Assembly: GCA_944326775.1 (NCBI GenBank)
Contig: CALVFH010000008.1
Coordinates: 1-42,934 of the forward strand
DNA: 42,934 bases
Reading direction: 5' to 3'
Source of the DNA: an uncultured Parabacteroides sp.
GTDB taxonomy: Bacteria; Bacteroidota; Bacteroidia; Bacteroidales; Tannerellaceae
The translations under genes and the position numbers were made by a program. This document shows, one piece after another, positions 16,468-25,360 of the stretch (position 1 is its first letter; each line of letters begins with the position of its first letter). The notes under the pieces were generated by a model. That model did no database searches, was not told the DNA's origin, and worked only from the letters and a program-made list of their open reading frames with translations.

Positions 16468-17529
16468 ATGGAAAAGAAATTTTTAGCAGGCATTTCTGTA
16501 TTATCTGTATTAATTGCAATAGTTGTAGGAATTCTTGTTTTATCTCCAACTGCTGCCGAATACAATAAAAAAGCCAATATCTTATTTGATCAAATGGAAT
16601 ATTCAAAAGCCTTTAAGTATTATAAAAAAGCGGCGGATAAAAATAGTGGTTATGCCTATTACAAATTAGGTCTTTTGTACCAGGATGGATTAGGTATCAC
16701 GGCTTCTGAATCCAAGGCCATAGAAAATTTTCAAAAATCAGCAGATTTAAATGACGCTAATGGACAGCATGAAATGGCGGTTTATTATTTTGAGAACCAT
16801 AATTTTCAAGATGCATTCATTTATGCAGAAAAATCCGCTTTACAAGGTTGCGCGGATGCGGCTTACCTTTTAGGCTATCTTTATGCAAATGGGAAAGGAG
16901 TAGAAAACAATAAGGAAAAAGCATTTGAATGGTATAAAAACGCTGCACCGAAAAATAAAGAAGCAAAAATGAATTTAGCAATCTTCTATTTTACAGGAGA
17001 AGGTACAAAACAGAATTATGAGAGTGCATTTCAATTATTTCAAGAATTGGCGTCAAAAGGAGAAACAGATGCGTATAATTATCTTGGTTACATGTATGAA
17101 CAGGGATTGGGTACAGCTAAAAATAATCAGCAAGCCTGTATCTGGTATCGGAAAGGAGCAGAAGCAAATGATCGAGTTGCTCAATATAATTTAGCACTTT
17201 CATTATGGGATGGAAAAGGAATTGTTCAAGATCAAGAAGAAGCTTTGAAGTGGTTTCACCAATCAGCGTCACAAGGATGTGAACAAGCCATCCAATTTGT
17301 GAATGAATACAAAGACTGGTTACATGCTGAAGAAATTAGAAAAGAGAATGAACGAAAACAGAAAGAGAGAGACGCTCCTCGTATTTGTCCGGGCTGTCAA
17401 GGTACTGGTCGAGTTCTTGCAGGAACAGGTCAATGGGAAAATTGTGGATTATGCGGAGGAAGTGGAATATTTCAATCGTTTACAGGTCGATGGAAAGATG
17501 TGATTGATGCCATAGATAATATGTGGTAA
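16468..17529 (+). CDS. Sel1-repeat membrane-anchored protein with zinc-knuckle tail
   Basis: The 353-aa protein starts with a signal anchor (about residues 5-24, LAGISVLSVLIAIVVGILVL). It then has six or seven Sel1-type repeats (about 30-280), for example YAYYKLGLLYQDGLG, AAYLLGYLYANGKGV and AYNYLGYMYEQGLGT. A charged helix follows. The end carries CPGC at 307-310 and CGLC at 326-329, each followed by GxG, the CxxCxGxG pattern of half a DnaJ zinc finger. Sel1 repeats bind partner proteins. The combination suggests a periplasmic scaffold or chaperone-like adaptor, but no partner is evident. The Met at 16468 begins the anchor; 16402 is an in-frame but less likely start. Confidence 0.8.
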   Translation: MEKKFLAGISVLSVLIAIVVGILVLSPTAAEYNKKANILFDQMEYSKAFKYYKKAADKNSGYAYYKLGLLYQDGLGITASESKAIENFQKSADLNDANGQHEMAVYYFENHNFQDAFIYAEKSALQGCADAAYLLGYLYANGKGVENNKEKAFEWYKNAAPKNKEAKMNLAIFYFTGEGTKQNYESAFQLFQELASKGETDAYNYLGYMYEQGLGTAKNNQQACIWYRKGAEANDRVAQYNLALSLWDGKGIVQDQEEALKWFHQSASQGCEQAIQFVNEYKDWLHAEEIRKENERKQKERDAPRICPGCQGTGRVLAGTGQWENCGLCGGSGIFQSFTGRWKDVIDAIDNMW

Positions 17530-17594
17530 AGAGGTTTAAAATTTGAAAGACACCATGTCCTGTCCAATAGGAAAAAGAAAAGCTCTTCAAATGT

Positions 17595-17748
17595 AGCCAG
17601 TACTTCCTGCATCGCACTCCAGTACTATTACCAAATTACTCCAGTACTCTCGTAGGAGTACTCGAGTACTCTCACGGAAGTACTGGAGTAATTTCAGCAT
17701 AGTACTCCAGTACTTTCGGCATAGTACTGGCGGTTACTGAGGTGTACT
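17595..17748. repeat. 22-bp tandem palindromic array, 7 units
   Basis: Seven units of exactly 22 bp start at 17595, 17617, 17639, 17661, 17683, 17705 and 17727. Each begins CTCCAGTACT or a variant (CTCGAGTACT, CTGGAGTAAT) and ends in AGTA or a similar run. Unit junctions make palindromes such as AGTACTCGAGTACT (17657-17670), and CCAGTACT/AGTACTGG form an 8-bp stem near 17707-17730. The array lies 66 bp after the Sel1 stop codon and may fold as a multi-stem RNA ending that transcript. The outer units are more diverged. Confidence 0.85.
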
Positions 17749-17961
17749 GAATTTAGTTGACGGGTTAATAATTAAAATTATAGATAGGTTTACACCTTCT
17801 TTAAATTAAACCCCGATAAGGTTGTCACTTCTGCAAAGTTACACCTAAAAAGGTTTACATGAGGTGTACTGAAGTGCAAGGGGGGCATGTGGTCTTTATC
17901 ATCTCCAAATTTTCCTGTAATAAAATTGGAAGAAGATTGTTGATTGTTGACAAACTTTCTT

Positions 17962-17993
17962 TTTGGATATTCTGGAATTTATTCTTACTTTTG
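17962..17993 (+). promoter_or_regulatory. Promoter of tmRNA
   Basis: TTTG (17962-17965), a 20-bp spacer and TACTTTTG (17986-17993) match the Bacteroidetes consensus. The start near 18000 gives a short 5' leader that RNase P would remove. Confidence 0.7.
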
Positions 17994-18036
17994 TCGCCAA
18001 GAATAGTGAGAAAAAACAAATAACTTACAAAACCTT

Positions 18037-18433
18037 GGGGCTGACCGGTTTTGACAGCGGGTAGAAGTGGTTTGTAAGCATGTAGTGCGTGGCTGGCTTG
18101 CACTTAAATCTCAGACGGCAAAAAATTAACTGGCGAAGAAAACTATGCTCTCGCTGCTTAATCGAAGAACAGTAGATTAGAGCTTAATCCCTGCAAAAGT
18201 TGCGGGGACGGGACATCACCCGGATGCTGTTGCTCCGAAGCGTTCCGAACAGGTGGTGCAGAAATATCGGAGATAGCCTGACGCTGGCCTTGGGCGGCGG
18301 GCGAAATCTTAAAGGCTAAGGTGTAAGTGGGTGGCTTCGGTCTTGCTTGCACCCGACAATGAAGGCGAAGATAAACATGTAGAAAGCAGATTAGTTCCTC
18401 GTTTGGACGAGAGTTCGAATCTCTCCAGCTCCA
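18037..18433 (+). ncRNA. ssrA: Transfer-messenger RNA (tmRNA)
   Basis: tmRNA rescues stalled ribosomes and tags the truncated protein for degradation. The 5' end GGGGCTGACCGGTTTTGACA and the 3' T-arm and acceptor (GGACGAGAGTTCGAATCTC...CAGCTCC) form the tRNA-like half, with GGGGCTG pairing with CAGCTCC. The tag reading frame at 18117-18161 encodes GKKLTGEENYALAA and a TAA stop, the ENYALAA ending being typical of Bacteroidetes. The 3' CCA is not fully encoded. A perfect terminator follows directly. The pseudoknot-rich middle (18170-18360) is as expected. Confidence 0.97.
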
Positions 18434-18435
18434 CA

Positions 18436-18464
18436 AAGTCCACTGAAAATCAGTGGACTTTTTT
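18436..18464 (+). terminator. Terminator of tmRNA
   Basis: AAGTCCACTG (18436-18445) and CAGTGGACTT (18451-18460) form a perfect 10-bp stem with a 5-base loop and a T run to 18464. Confidence 0.95.
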
Positions 18465-18507
18465 ATTCGAGGACTAAATCAGGTACTACAAGAGGGAAGT
18501 TGCTTCA

Positions 18508-18654
18508 TCAGGCATCCAACAAGATTTGGGCATTATACTCTTCCCATGCCTTTTCACGGTTCTTTTCACGTTCGGGAGTACCTTCCGCACCAAGTCCCTC
18601 ATCCAGCCATGCATCCAAATCATAGATATCTTTACCGATTTCCTTTAGTTGCAT
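18508..18654 (-). pseudogene. N-terminal remnant of an XRE-type antitoxin gene
   Basis: The 48-codon frame encodes a piece beginning MQLKEIGKDIYDLDAWLDEG and ending EEYNAQILLDA, then stop. This resembles the N-terminal segment of helix-turn-helix antitoxins of the HigA type, in which the DNA-binding helices follow directly after such a segment. Here the helix-turn-helix is absent and the frame stops 44 bp from the tmRNA terminator. It reads as a truncated gene remnant. It could still be a short expressed peptide. Confidence 0.55.
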
Positions 18655-18667
18655 AATATCAAGTAGC

Positions 18668-18728
18668 TCATAACACAGGTTTGACTATTTCCACTTTCAT
18701 TCCAAGCGCATCAATGATGCGGAAGAAC
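18668..18728 (-). pseudogene. C-terminal remnant of an XRE-type regulator
   Basis: About 19 codons ending FFRIIDALGMKVEIVKPVL and a TGA stop look like the C-terminal end of XRE antitoxins, where an ...IADALGMKVEI... pattern is common. Nothing upstream continues the frame into a gene; the lpx terminator precedes it. Together with 18508-18654 it suggests that a toxin-antitoxin locus was deleted here. Confidence 0.4.
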
Positions 18729-18732
18729 AAAT

Positions 18733-18772
18733 AAAAAAAGCCAACCGATTCATACTGAACCGGTTGGCTTTT
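18733..18772 (-). terminator. Terminator of the lpx operon
   Basis: On the minus strand AAAAGCCAACCGGTT pairs with AATCGGTTGGCTTTT around a short loop, followed by seven T. It lies 17 bp after the lpxA stop codon. Confidence 0.93.
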
Positions 18773-18789
18773 ACAGAAAAGATAACTTC

Positions 18790-19578
18790 TTAAAGTTCGT
18801 CGATAGAGCCGCGGACGATGCCCCGTTTCGACGTTTTGATGAAATTCAGAATCAGGTCGCGCTCTACGCTGGGCTCGTATTCCGTCTCGATAGCCCGCAA
18901 GGCATCCGAATTGTTCAGGCCGCGCGTGTAGATGGTGCGGTAAATATCCTGAATCAGATATACTTGCTGGTTGGTAAAGCCCCGGCGACGCAGGCCGACG
19001 ATGTTGATGCCGCAATAGGTAATCGGGTCGCGGCCCACCAGCGTGTAAGGCGGGATGTCCTTGCCGATACGCGAACCGCCCTGGATCATCACATGCTTCG
19101 AGATGCGAGTAAACTGGTGGATCAGCGTGCCGCCGCTCACGATGGCATAGTCGTCGATTTCCACCTCCCCGGCTATCTGCGAGGCGTTGCCGATGATAAC
19201 ATTGTCATGCACCACACAATCGTGGGCGATGTGCGAATAAGCCATAATCAAACAATTGTTGCCCACGATGGTACGCCCTTTCGAGGCCGTGCCGCGATTG
19301 ACCGTAGCACACTCGCGGATGGTGGTGTTGTCGCCAATCTCGGCCGTCGTGATTTCGCCGCGGAACTTCAGGTCCTGGGGGATACCTGCAATCACAGCGC
19401 CGGGGAATATCCGGCAATTATTGCCGATACGCGCTCCGTCGAGGATAACGGCATGCGGGAAAATATGGCAGTTGTCACCAATCACGACATGCTCTTCGAT
19501 CACGGCGAACGGATCGACCGTCACGTTCGCGCCCAGCTTCGCACCGGGATGGACAACTGCTAATGGAGATATATTCAT
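18790..19578 (-). CDS. lpxA: Acyl-ACP--UDP-N-acetylglucosamine O-acyltransferase
   Basis: LpxA starts lipid A synthesis by adding a 3-hydroxyacyl chain to UDP-GlcNAc. The 262-aa protein is a left-handed beta helix. Hexapeptide repeats run from VVHPGAKLGANVTVDPFAVI through GDNCHIFPHAVILDGARIG, and AYSHIAHDCVVHDNVIIG contains the catalytic histidine region (HIAHDC). The C-terminal helical domain begins around residue 190 (GLRRRGFTNQQVYLIQDIYR). It is the last gene of the lpxD-lpxC/fabZ-lpxA run, 11 bp after the fusion gene, and is followed by the operon terminator. Confidence 0.97.
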   Translation of the reverse strand: MNISPLAVVHPGAKLGANVTVDPFAVIEEHVVIGDNCHIFPHAVILDGARIGNNCRIFPGAVIAGIPQDLKFRGEITTAEIGDNTTIRECATVNRGTASKGRTIVGNNCLIMAYSHIAHDCVVHDNVIIGNASQIAGEVEIDDYAIVSGGTLIHQFTRISKHVMIQGGSRIGKDIPPYTLVGRDPITYCGINIVGLRRRGFTNQQVYLIQDIYRTIYTRGLNNSDALRAIETEYEPSVERDLILNFIKTSKRGIVRGSIDEL

Positions 19579-19589
19579 GTGTCTGTATT

Positions 19590-20972
19590 TTATTTATTCT
19601 TGATAATCTGCGCCATAAACTCCGCTTCGCTGACCAGCTTATCCCCTACGAAGACATATCCCTTCATGGTAGAAATGCCCCGGCGGATCGGAGCCAGCAG
19701 TTCGAGCCGCAAAATCAGCGTATCGCCCGGCACAACTTTCTGGCGGAATTTCACGCCGTCGATCTTCATGAAGTAGGTGGAATAACGTTCCGGCTCTTCT
19801 ACGGTGTTGAGCACCAGCAGTCCGCCGGTCTGCGCCATAGCCTCAATCTGCAATACACCCGGCATAACAGGTTCCTGCGGGAAATGGCCCTGGAAGAAAG
19901 GTTCATTGACAGTAATGTTTTTCACCCCTACGATATGCGTCTTGCCCAGTTCGATAATCTTATCGACCAACAGGAAAGGATAGCGGTGAGGCAAAAGCTC
20001 GCGGATGCGGTTGATGTCCATGAGAGGCGCCTTGTTCGGGTCGTAAACCGGAGCCTGCACGTCGTTCAGGCGGATGTCCTTGCGGATCAGGCGTGCCAGC
20101 TTATTGTTGATGCTGTGCCCCGGATGGGTGGCGATGATGCGGCCCTTGATAGGACGGCCTATCAGGGAGATGTCGCCAATCACGTCGAGCAGCTTGTGGC
20201 GAGCCGGTTCGTTGTCGAAAGCCAACGGTTTGTTGTTGATATAGCCCAAATCCTGTACGCTCTTGTGGGGTAAGCCCATCATGTCGGCCAGTTTGTCGAG
20301 CGATTCCTGCGAAATCTTCTGGTCGTAGATGACAATGGCATTGTCGAGGTCGCCCCCTTTGATCAGGTTATGCTGAAGCAGAGCTTCCACCTCGCGGACA
20401 AACACGAAGGTACGCGAAGCAGCGATTTCCGTGGCGAAGTCGCTCAGGTTATTCAACGACGCATACTGGTTGGAGAGGACCGGAGAATCGTAAGAAATAA
20501 GGACATCAATGCTGAAGCCGTCGTCGGGGAGAATCACCAGGGAAGCGCCCGACTCGTCGTGGACTTCAATCTTATGCTTCACAATATAATAGTCTTTATA
20601 AGCATCTTGCTCTACCAGGCCCACACGCTCGATGTTCTCGACATAGTAGCGTGCGCTTCCGTCGAGAATAGGGAATTCCGGAGCATTCACCTCAATCAGG
20701 CAGTTATCGACCCCCATAGCATAAAGAGCGGCCATGGCATGTTCAACGGTACCTACCCGTACGTCGTTTTTCGCGATGACCGTACCGCGCTGGGTAGTCT
20801 CCACATTATCAGCGAGTGCATCAATAACAGGTTGCCCTTCCAGATCGATTCGCTTAATTTTATACCCGTGGTTTACCGGCGCGGGACAGAAGGTAATCTG
20901 AATGTCCAGCCCCGTGTGTAAGCCTTTTCCCTCCAAGGTAAAGCTTGCCGCAAGTGTATTCTGTTTCTGCAT
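19590..20972 (-). CDS. lpxC-fabZ: Bifunctional UDP-3-O-acyl-GlcNAc deacetylase / 3-hydroxyacyl-ACP dehydratase
   Basis: The 460-aa protein joins LpxC (residues about 1-300), the zinc deacetylase that commits lipid A synthesis, to FabZ (about 315-460), the dehydratase of fatty acid elongation. LpxC marks are TLEGKGLHTG, the zinc histidine in VEHAMAALYAMG, NAPEFPILDGSA, and the HKLLDVIGD and HPGHSINNKLA regions. FabZ marks are HRYPFLLVDKIIELG and GHFPQEPVMPGVLQIEAMAQ. The fusion is a known trait of Bacteroidetes and ties the two competing users of 3-hydroxyacyl-ACP together. It lies 13 bp after lpxD. Confidence 0.97.
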   Translation of the reverse strand: MQKQNTLAASFTLEGKGLHTGLDIQITFCPAPVNHGYKIKRIDLEGQPVIDALADNVETTQRGTVIAKNDVRVGTVEHAMAALYAMGVDNCLIEVNAPEFPILDGSARYYVENIERVGLVEQDAYKDYYIVKHKIEVHDESGASLVILPDDGFSIDVLISYDSPVLSNQYASLNNLSDFATEIAASRTFVFVREVEALLQHNLIKGGDLDNAIVIYDQKISQESLDKLADMMGLPHKSVQDLGYINNKPLAFDNEPARHKLLDVIGDISLIGRPIKGRIIATHPGHSINNKLARLIRKDIRLNDVQAPVYDPNKAPLMDINRIRELLPHRYPFLLVDKIIELGKTHIVGVKNITVNEPFFQGHFPQEPVMPGVLQIEAMAQTGGLLVLNTVEEPERYSTYFMKIDGVKFRQKVVPGDTLILRLELLAPIRRGISTMKGYVFVGDKLVSEAEFMAQIIKNK

Positions 20973-20985
20973 AAGTCTATGATGT

Positions 20986-22026
20986 TTATTTATTAAGTTC
21001 TCTTTTCAGTTCTTCCAGCTCGCGTTGCAACTGCCCCAGGGTACGGTACATTTCCGGAAGACGGTTGAAGATGGCGCTCGAACGCATGAAGTTGCGTGCC
21101 GGAATAGCCGGAGCACCCAACAAGGTTGTCGGCTCCTTGACATCGCTGATGACACCCGACTGCGCCCCGAAGTTGACGTGGTCGGCAATCTTGATATGTC
21201 CGGCCAGACCGACCTGCCCGCCAAACATACAGTGCTTTCCGATTTTCACCGAACCGGCAATCCCTACCTGAGCAGCCATTACCGTGTTTTCACCGACTTC
21301 CACATTGTGGGCAATCTGCACCAGATTGTCCAACTTGACACCCCGGCGAATAATAGTCGAATCCATTACAGCCCGGTCGATTGTCGTATTGGCACCCACC
21401 TCCACATTGTCTTCCAGGATGACGTTACCTATCTGAGGTATCTTCTTGTAATTCTCACCTTCGGGAGCAAACCCGAAACCGTCGGCACCGATTACCGAGC
21501 CGGCATGCAGGATACAATTATTTCCAATGACACAGCCGGCATAGACCGTGGCATGAGGATAAATAATCGTGTTGTCACCAATTGTCACATGGTCTCCCAC
21601 ATAAGCATGAGGATAAATGCGACAATTACGACCTATCTTTGTTTTATCGCCAATATAGGCGAACATTCCAACGTAGCAACTCTCACCTACCGATGCCGAA
21701 GAACTGATATAAGCAGTCGATGCGATACCTTCTCTCTTCTTTTTCGATTGCTCGGCAAGATCGAGCAGTATGGCTAAAGCCGCGTATGCATTTTCGACTT
21801 TCACCAATGTGGCACTGAGCGGCTCCGAGGGAGTAAAGTCGTTGTTCACCAAAACAATACTAGCCTTCGTGTTGTAGATATAATGTTCATACTTCGGGTT
21901 GGCGAGGAACGTCAGCGTTCCAGGTTTTCCCTCTTCTATCTTTGAAAAGTTGCCTACTTTCACTTCCGGGTCACCTACAACGGTTCCCTTCAAAATGGCA
22001 GCAATTTGTTGAGCTGAAAACTCCAT
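20986..22026 (-). CDS. lpxD: UDP-3-O-(3-hydroxyacyl)glucosamine N-acyltransferase
   Basis: LpxD adds the second acyl chain in lipid A synthesis. The 346-aa protein has an N-terminal uridine-binding domain (about 1-100, including [18 protein letters not shown]), then a hexapeptide-repeat beta helix (about 105-310) with [20 protein letters not shown] and [18 protein letters not shown], where the catalytic His is expected. A C-terminal helix follows ([17 protein letters not shown]). Gene order lpxD, lpxC-fabZ, lpxA is standard for the order. It is 50 bp downstream of pyrF on the same strand. Confidence 0.96.
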   Translation of the reverse strand: MEFSAQQIAAILKGTVVGDPEVKVGNFSKIEEGKPGTLTFLANPKYEHYIYNTKASIVLVNNDFTPSEPLSATLVKVENAYAALAILLDLAEQSKKKREGIASTAYISSSASVGESCYVGMFAYIGDKTKIGRNCRIYPHAYVGDHVTIGDNTIIYPHATVYAGCVIGNNCILHAGSVIGADGFGFAPEGENYKKIPQIGNVILEDNVEVGANTTIDRAVMDSTIIRRGVKLDNLVQIAHNVEVGENTVMAAQVGIAGSVKIGKHCMFGGQVGLAGHIKIADHVNFGAQSGVISDVKEPTTLLGAPAIPARNFMRSSAIFNRLPEMYRTLGQLQRELEELKRELNK

Positions 22027-22076
22027 TACTATACAAATTTACAAATGAAAATTAGTTCTTTATCTATCCCGATTCC

Positions 22077-22907
22077 TTAAATCAATCCTTTCTCTCTCAA
22101 ATAGCCTGCCATTTCAACCTGCACTGTCCGGGCAGCTTCTCCGGCAGCAGCGGCAAAATCAACTCCTTTATCCGCATAGATAATGGCACGCGAAGAGTTG
22201 ACCAAAAGACCGCACTGCTCGTTCATGCCATACTTGGCTACTTCAGCCAAGCTTCCCCCCTGCGCACCTACACCCGGAACCAGCAGGAAATGATGCGGAG
22301 CAAGGCGACGGATGTCGAGGAACATACTTCCTTGCGTAGCTCCAACCACATACATCATCTGCTCATCGGTAGCCCATTCCTGCGACTTCTTTAATACTTT
22401 CTCGAAGAGGCGTTCACCCTGTGCATCTTCCAGAAGCTGGAAATCATGTGATCCTTTATTGGAAGTCAGTGCCAGAAGAATCACCCAGGCTTCCGGATAA
22501 AGCAGGAACGGCTTTACACTATCTTCACCCATGTAAGGAGCAACCGTAACCGCATCGACCTTGATGTGGTCGAAAAACGAACGGGCATACATTTCCGACG
22601 TATTCCCGATGTCGCCACGCTTGGCATCAGCTATGATAAATTGGTCGGGATAATGAGTCCGAAGATATTTTACGGTCTTTTCAAAAGCCTGAATGCCTTC
22701 CACACCCAAGCTTTCATAAAATGCCATATTCGGCTTATAAGCTACGCAAAACGGAGCGGTAGCATCTATAATTGCTTTATTGAAAGCGAAAACGGGTTCC
22801 TTTTCGGAAAGAAGATGTTGAGGAATCTTCTTAATGTCTGTATCCAGACCTACGCAGAGAAAGGATTGCTTCCTCCGTATATTCTCGAATAATTGATTTT
22901 TGTTCAT
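22077..22907 (-). CDS. pyrF: Orotidine-5'-phosphate decarboxylase, type 2
   Basis: This enzyme makes UMP from OMP in pyrimidine synthesis. The 276-aa length and sequence fit the longer subfamily 2 found in Bacteroidetes and mycobacteria. The catalytic signature [12 protein letters not shown] (about residues 93-104) carries the Asp-Lys-Asp array, and the phosphate site is in [11 protein letters not shown]. It lies 23 bp after prfA and precedes the lpx genes, so it may be read in one transcript with them. Confidence 0.96.
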   Translation of the reverse strand: MNKNQLFENIRRKQSFLCVGLDTDIKKIPQHLLSEKEPVFAFNKAIIDATAPFCVAYKPNMAFYESLGVEGIQAFEKTVKYLRTHYPDQFIIADAKRGDIGNTSEMYARSFFDHIKVDAVTVAPYMGEDSVKPFLLYPEAWVILLALTSNKGSHDFQLLEDAQGERLFEKVLKKSQEWATDEQMMYVVGATQGSMFLDIRRLAPHHFLLVPGVGAQGGSLAEVAKYGMNEQCGLLVNSSRAIIYADKGVDFAAAAGEAARTVQVEMAGYLREKGLI

Positions 22908-22930
22908 TGTTGTCTTTTCTTTTAAGAGGT

Positions 22931-24040
22931 TTATAATTCCGACTCTTTCAGTCTTTCTGCATTCTCAGCTACAATCAGATGGTCTATGCAATCCTGGATG
23001 TCTCCATCCATGAATGCCGCCAAATTATAGATGGTATAGTTGATGCGGTGATCGGTAATGCGTCCTTGCGGATAGTTGTACGTCCGGATTTTGGCCGAAC
23101 GGTCACCTGTGCTGACCATCGTTTTGCGCTTGCTGGCTATATCATCGATATATTTCTGATGTTCTTTATCATAAATAAAGGTACGAAGCCGCGAAAGGGC
23201 ACGTTCCTTATTCTTCGGCTGATCGCGCGTTTCCGTACATTCTATCAAGATTTCTTCCACTTCTCCGGTATTCGGGTTCTTCCAGTTATAACGCAAACGG
23301 ACTCCCGATTCTACTTTATTGACGTTCTGTCCACCCGCACCACCACTTCGGAATGTATCCCATTTGATTTCTCCTTCGTTGATTTCCACATCAAAAGGTT
23401 CCGCCTCAGGCAATACCGCCACGGAAGCAGCCGAAGTATGTACACGCCCTTGGGTTTCCGTTGCCGGCACACGCTGTACACGATGGACTCCCGATTCATA
23501 TTTTAACGTACCATAAACCTTTTCGCCGCTTACTGAACAGATGATTTCCTTATATCCTCCGGCAGCCCCCTCGGTAAAACTTGAAACTTCCAGTCGCCAA
23601 CCTTTCGACTCGCAATATTTGGAATACATGCGGAAAAGGTCGCCGGCAAAAATAGCCGCTTCATCGCCCCCCGTTCCTCCTCGTATTTCAAGGATAGCAT
23701 TCCGGTCATCTTGCGGATCAGCAGGCACGAGCAAAAGCTTAATCTGTTCTTCCAGTTCAGGAATCCGAGCTTCACAAGCAGCCGCCTCTTCGCGTGCCAT
23801 TTCCTTCATCTCGGGATCGCTTTCCCCCATCATCTGGCGAGCCTCTTCCAGCCCAGCAAGACTTTGAAGGTATTCCTTGCGTGCCTTCATGATATCGTTC
23901 AGCTCTTTGTATTCTTTGGTAAGCTTCACGTAACGTTTTTGGTCAGCAATGACGGAAGGGTCGGTAATCAAGGTCGAAACTTCTTCAAACCGGGATACCA
24001 ACCCGTCAAGCTTTTCTAAAAGTGTATGGTTGTCTGACAT
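22931..24040 (-). CDS. prfA: Peptide chain release factor 1
   Basis: RF1 ends translation at UAA and UAG. The 369-aa protein shows the helical N-terminal domain, the stop-codon-reading PAT motif ([16 protein letters not shown]) and the GGQ peptidyl-hydrolysis loop ([15 protein letters not shown]). PAT rather than SPF identifies RF1 and not RF2. It lies between purM (93 bp upstream) and pyrF (23 bp downstream) on the minus strand. Confidence 0.97.
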   Translation of the reverse strand: MSDNHTLLEKLDGLVSRFEEVSTLITDPSVIADQKRYVKLTKEYKELNDIMKARKEYLQSLAGLEEARQMMGESDPEMKEMAREEAAACEARIPELEEQIKLLLVPADPQDDRNAILEIRGGTGGDEAAIFAGDLFRMYSKYCESKGWRLEVSSFTEGAAGGYKEIICSVSGEKVYGTLKYESGVHRVQRVPATETQGRVHTSAASVAVLPEAEPFDVEINEGEIKWDTFRSGGAGGQNVNKVESGVRLRYNWKNPNTGEVEEILIECTETRDQPKNKERALSRLRTFIYDKEHQKYIDDIASKRKTMVSTGDRSAKIRTYNYPQGRITDHRINYTIYNLAAFMDGDIQDCIDHLIVAENAERLKESEL

Positions 24041-24133
24041 CTTTCTGTGTTTGACTTATTTTTAGTACGTTTTTTTCGTTTACGGTGTTTCCACCATATC
24101 TATGAAGTACCACACTCTTTTTCTGTTTCTTCT

Positions 24134-25306
24134 TTATTCATACTTGAATTCTCCAAATTCCGAGCGGATAATCAGTTCCCGCTTATCGCTTTCCTCGATG
24201 CGACCGATGATCTGCGCATCGATGTTGAACGATTTCGAAATGGCGATGACTTCTTCGGCGTATTCCGGCGAGAGATATACTTCCAGACGGTGCCCCATAT
24301 TGAATACCTTATACATCTCGGCCCAATCCGTGTTACTCTGTTCCTTGATGGTACGGAACAAAGGAGGAACCGGGAAGAGATTATCTTTGATAACACGGCA
24401 ATTGTCACCTACGAAATGAAGCACCTTGGTTTGTGCGCCGCCCGAGCAATGCACCATACCGTGAATTTGTTTACGGAGAGCATCAAGCAGTTTCTTGACT
24501 ACCGGCGCATAGGTTCGTGTAGGCGAAAGCACCAGTTTACCGGCATTAACAGGGGAGCCATCCACCGCGTCGGTCAGTTTCAAATGACCGCTATACACCA
24601 ATTCTTCGGGAACTGCATGGTCGTAACTTTCCGGATATTTCTCTGCCAGATATTTGGCAAAAACATCATGACGGGCACTGGTCAGCCCGTTGCTTCCCAT
24701 GCCGCCATTGTATTCCTTCTCGTATATAGCTTGTCCGTATGAAGCCAGCCCCACGATAACGTCGCCCGGGCGGATATTGGCATTATCTATCACATCGGCG
24801 CGTTTCATACGGCAGGTTACGGTAGAATCTACGATAATGGTACGTACCAAATCGCCCACATCGGCGGTTTCTCCACCTGTAGCATACACGCCTACGCCCA
24901 TCTCGCGCAATTCAGCCAACAATTCGTCTGTTCCGTTGATGATTGCTGAAATGACTTCGCCCGGCACCAGCAACTTGTTGCGTCCGATGGTAGAAGAAAC
25001 CAATATATTATCGACTGCTCCGACACAAAGCAAGTCATCGATATTCATAATCAACGCATCTTGGGCAATTCCTTTCCACACCGAGAGGTCGCCCGTTTCT
25101 TTCCAGTACAGATAGGCAAGAGACGATTTCGTTCCGGCCCCATCGGCATGCATAATATTGCAATACTCAGGGTCTCCGCCCAGAATATCCGGAATGATTT
25201 TGCAAAAAGCTTTCGGGAAGATTCCCTTGTCGATGTTCTTGATTGCATTGTGAACATCTTCCTTCGATGCGGAAACTCCGCGCAGGTTATAACGTTGATC
25301 TCTCAT
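24134..25306 (-). CDS. purM: Phosphoribosylformylglycinamidine cyclo-ligase (AIR synthetase)
   Basis: PurM makes aminoimidazole ribonucleotide in purine synthesis, using ATP. The 390-aa protein is the longer AIR-synthase form seen in Bacteroidetes. Visible pieces are an N-terminal RYNLRGVSASKEDVHNAI, the nucleotide-site region MHADGAGTKSSLAYLYW, GGETADVGDLVRTIIVDSTV, and RPGDVIVGLASYGQAIYE. The family also contains HypE and ThiL relatives, but the GGETADVGD element fits PurM best. A TATCTTTG box at 25326-25333 (minus) is a likely promoter. Confidence 0.9.
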   Translation of the reverse strand: MRDQRYNLRGVSASKEDVHNAIKNIDKGIFPKAFCKIIPDILGGDPEYCNIMHADGAGTKSSLAYLYWKETGDLSVWKGIAQDALIMNIDDLLCVGAVDNILVSSTIGRNKLLVPGEVISAIINGTDELLAELREMGVGVYATGGETADVGDLVRTIIVDSTVTCRMKRADVIDNANIRPGDVIVGLASYGQAIYEKEYNGGMGSNGLTSARHDVFAKYLAEKYPESYDHAVPEELVYSGHLKLTDAVDGSPVNAGKLVLSPTRTYAPVVKKLLDALRKQIHGMVHCSGGAQTKVLHFVGDNCRVIKDNLFPVPPLFRTIKEQSNTDWAEMYKVFNMGHRLEVYLSPEYAEEVIAISKSFNIDAQIIGRIEESDKRELIIRSEFGEFKYE

Positions 25307-25325
25307 TTTTATTAATATTTGGCTG

Positions 25326-25333
25326 CAAAGATA
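25326..25333 (-). promoter_or_regulatory. -7 element of purM
   Basis: TATCTTTG on the minus strand, 19 bp before the purM start codon, fits the Bacteroidetes -7 consensus. Confidence 0.5.
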
Positions 25334-25360
25334 TTATATTTCTACAAGTTTAGCAAAGTT

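Larger units (their letters stand above)
17530..18036. other. Intergenic region between Sel1 gene and tmRNA
   Basis: The 507-bp gap holds the 22-bp tandem array (17595-17748) and the tmRNA promoter (17962-17993). Between them, TACACCT/AGGTGTA form a possible stem near 17845-17870, and GAGGTGTACTGA occurs twice (about 17739 and 17860). No gene is seen, and no ordinary terminator follows the Sel1 gene. Confidence 0.6.

Noticed and set aside
19590..20972. lpxC-fabZ fusion as a novel feature
   Set aside because: The fusion is established in Bacteroidetes and is therefore annotated, not reported as new.
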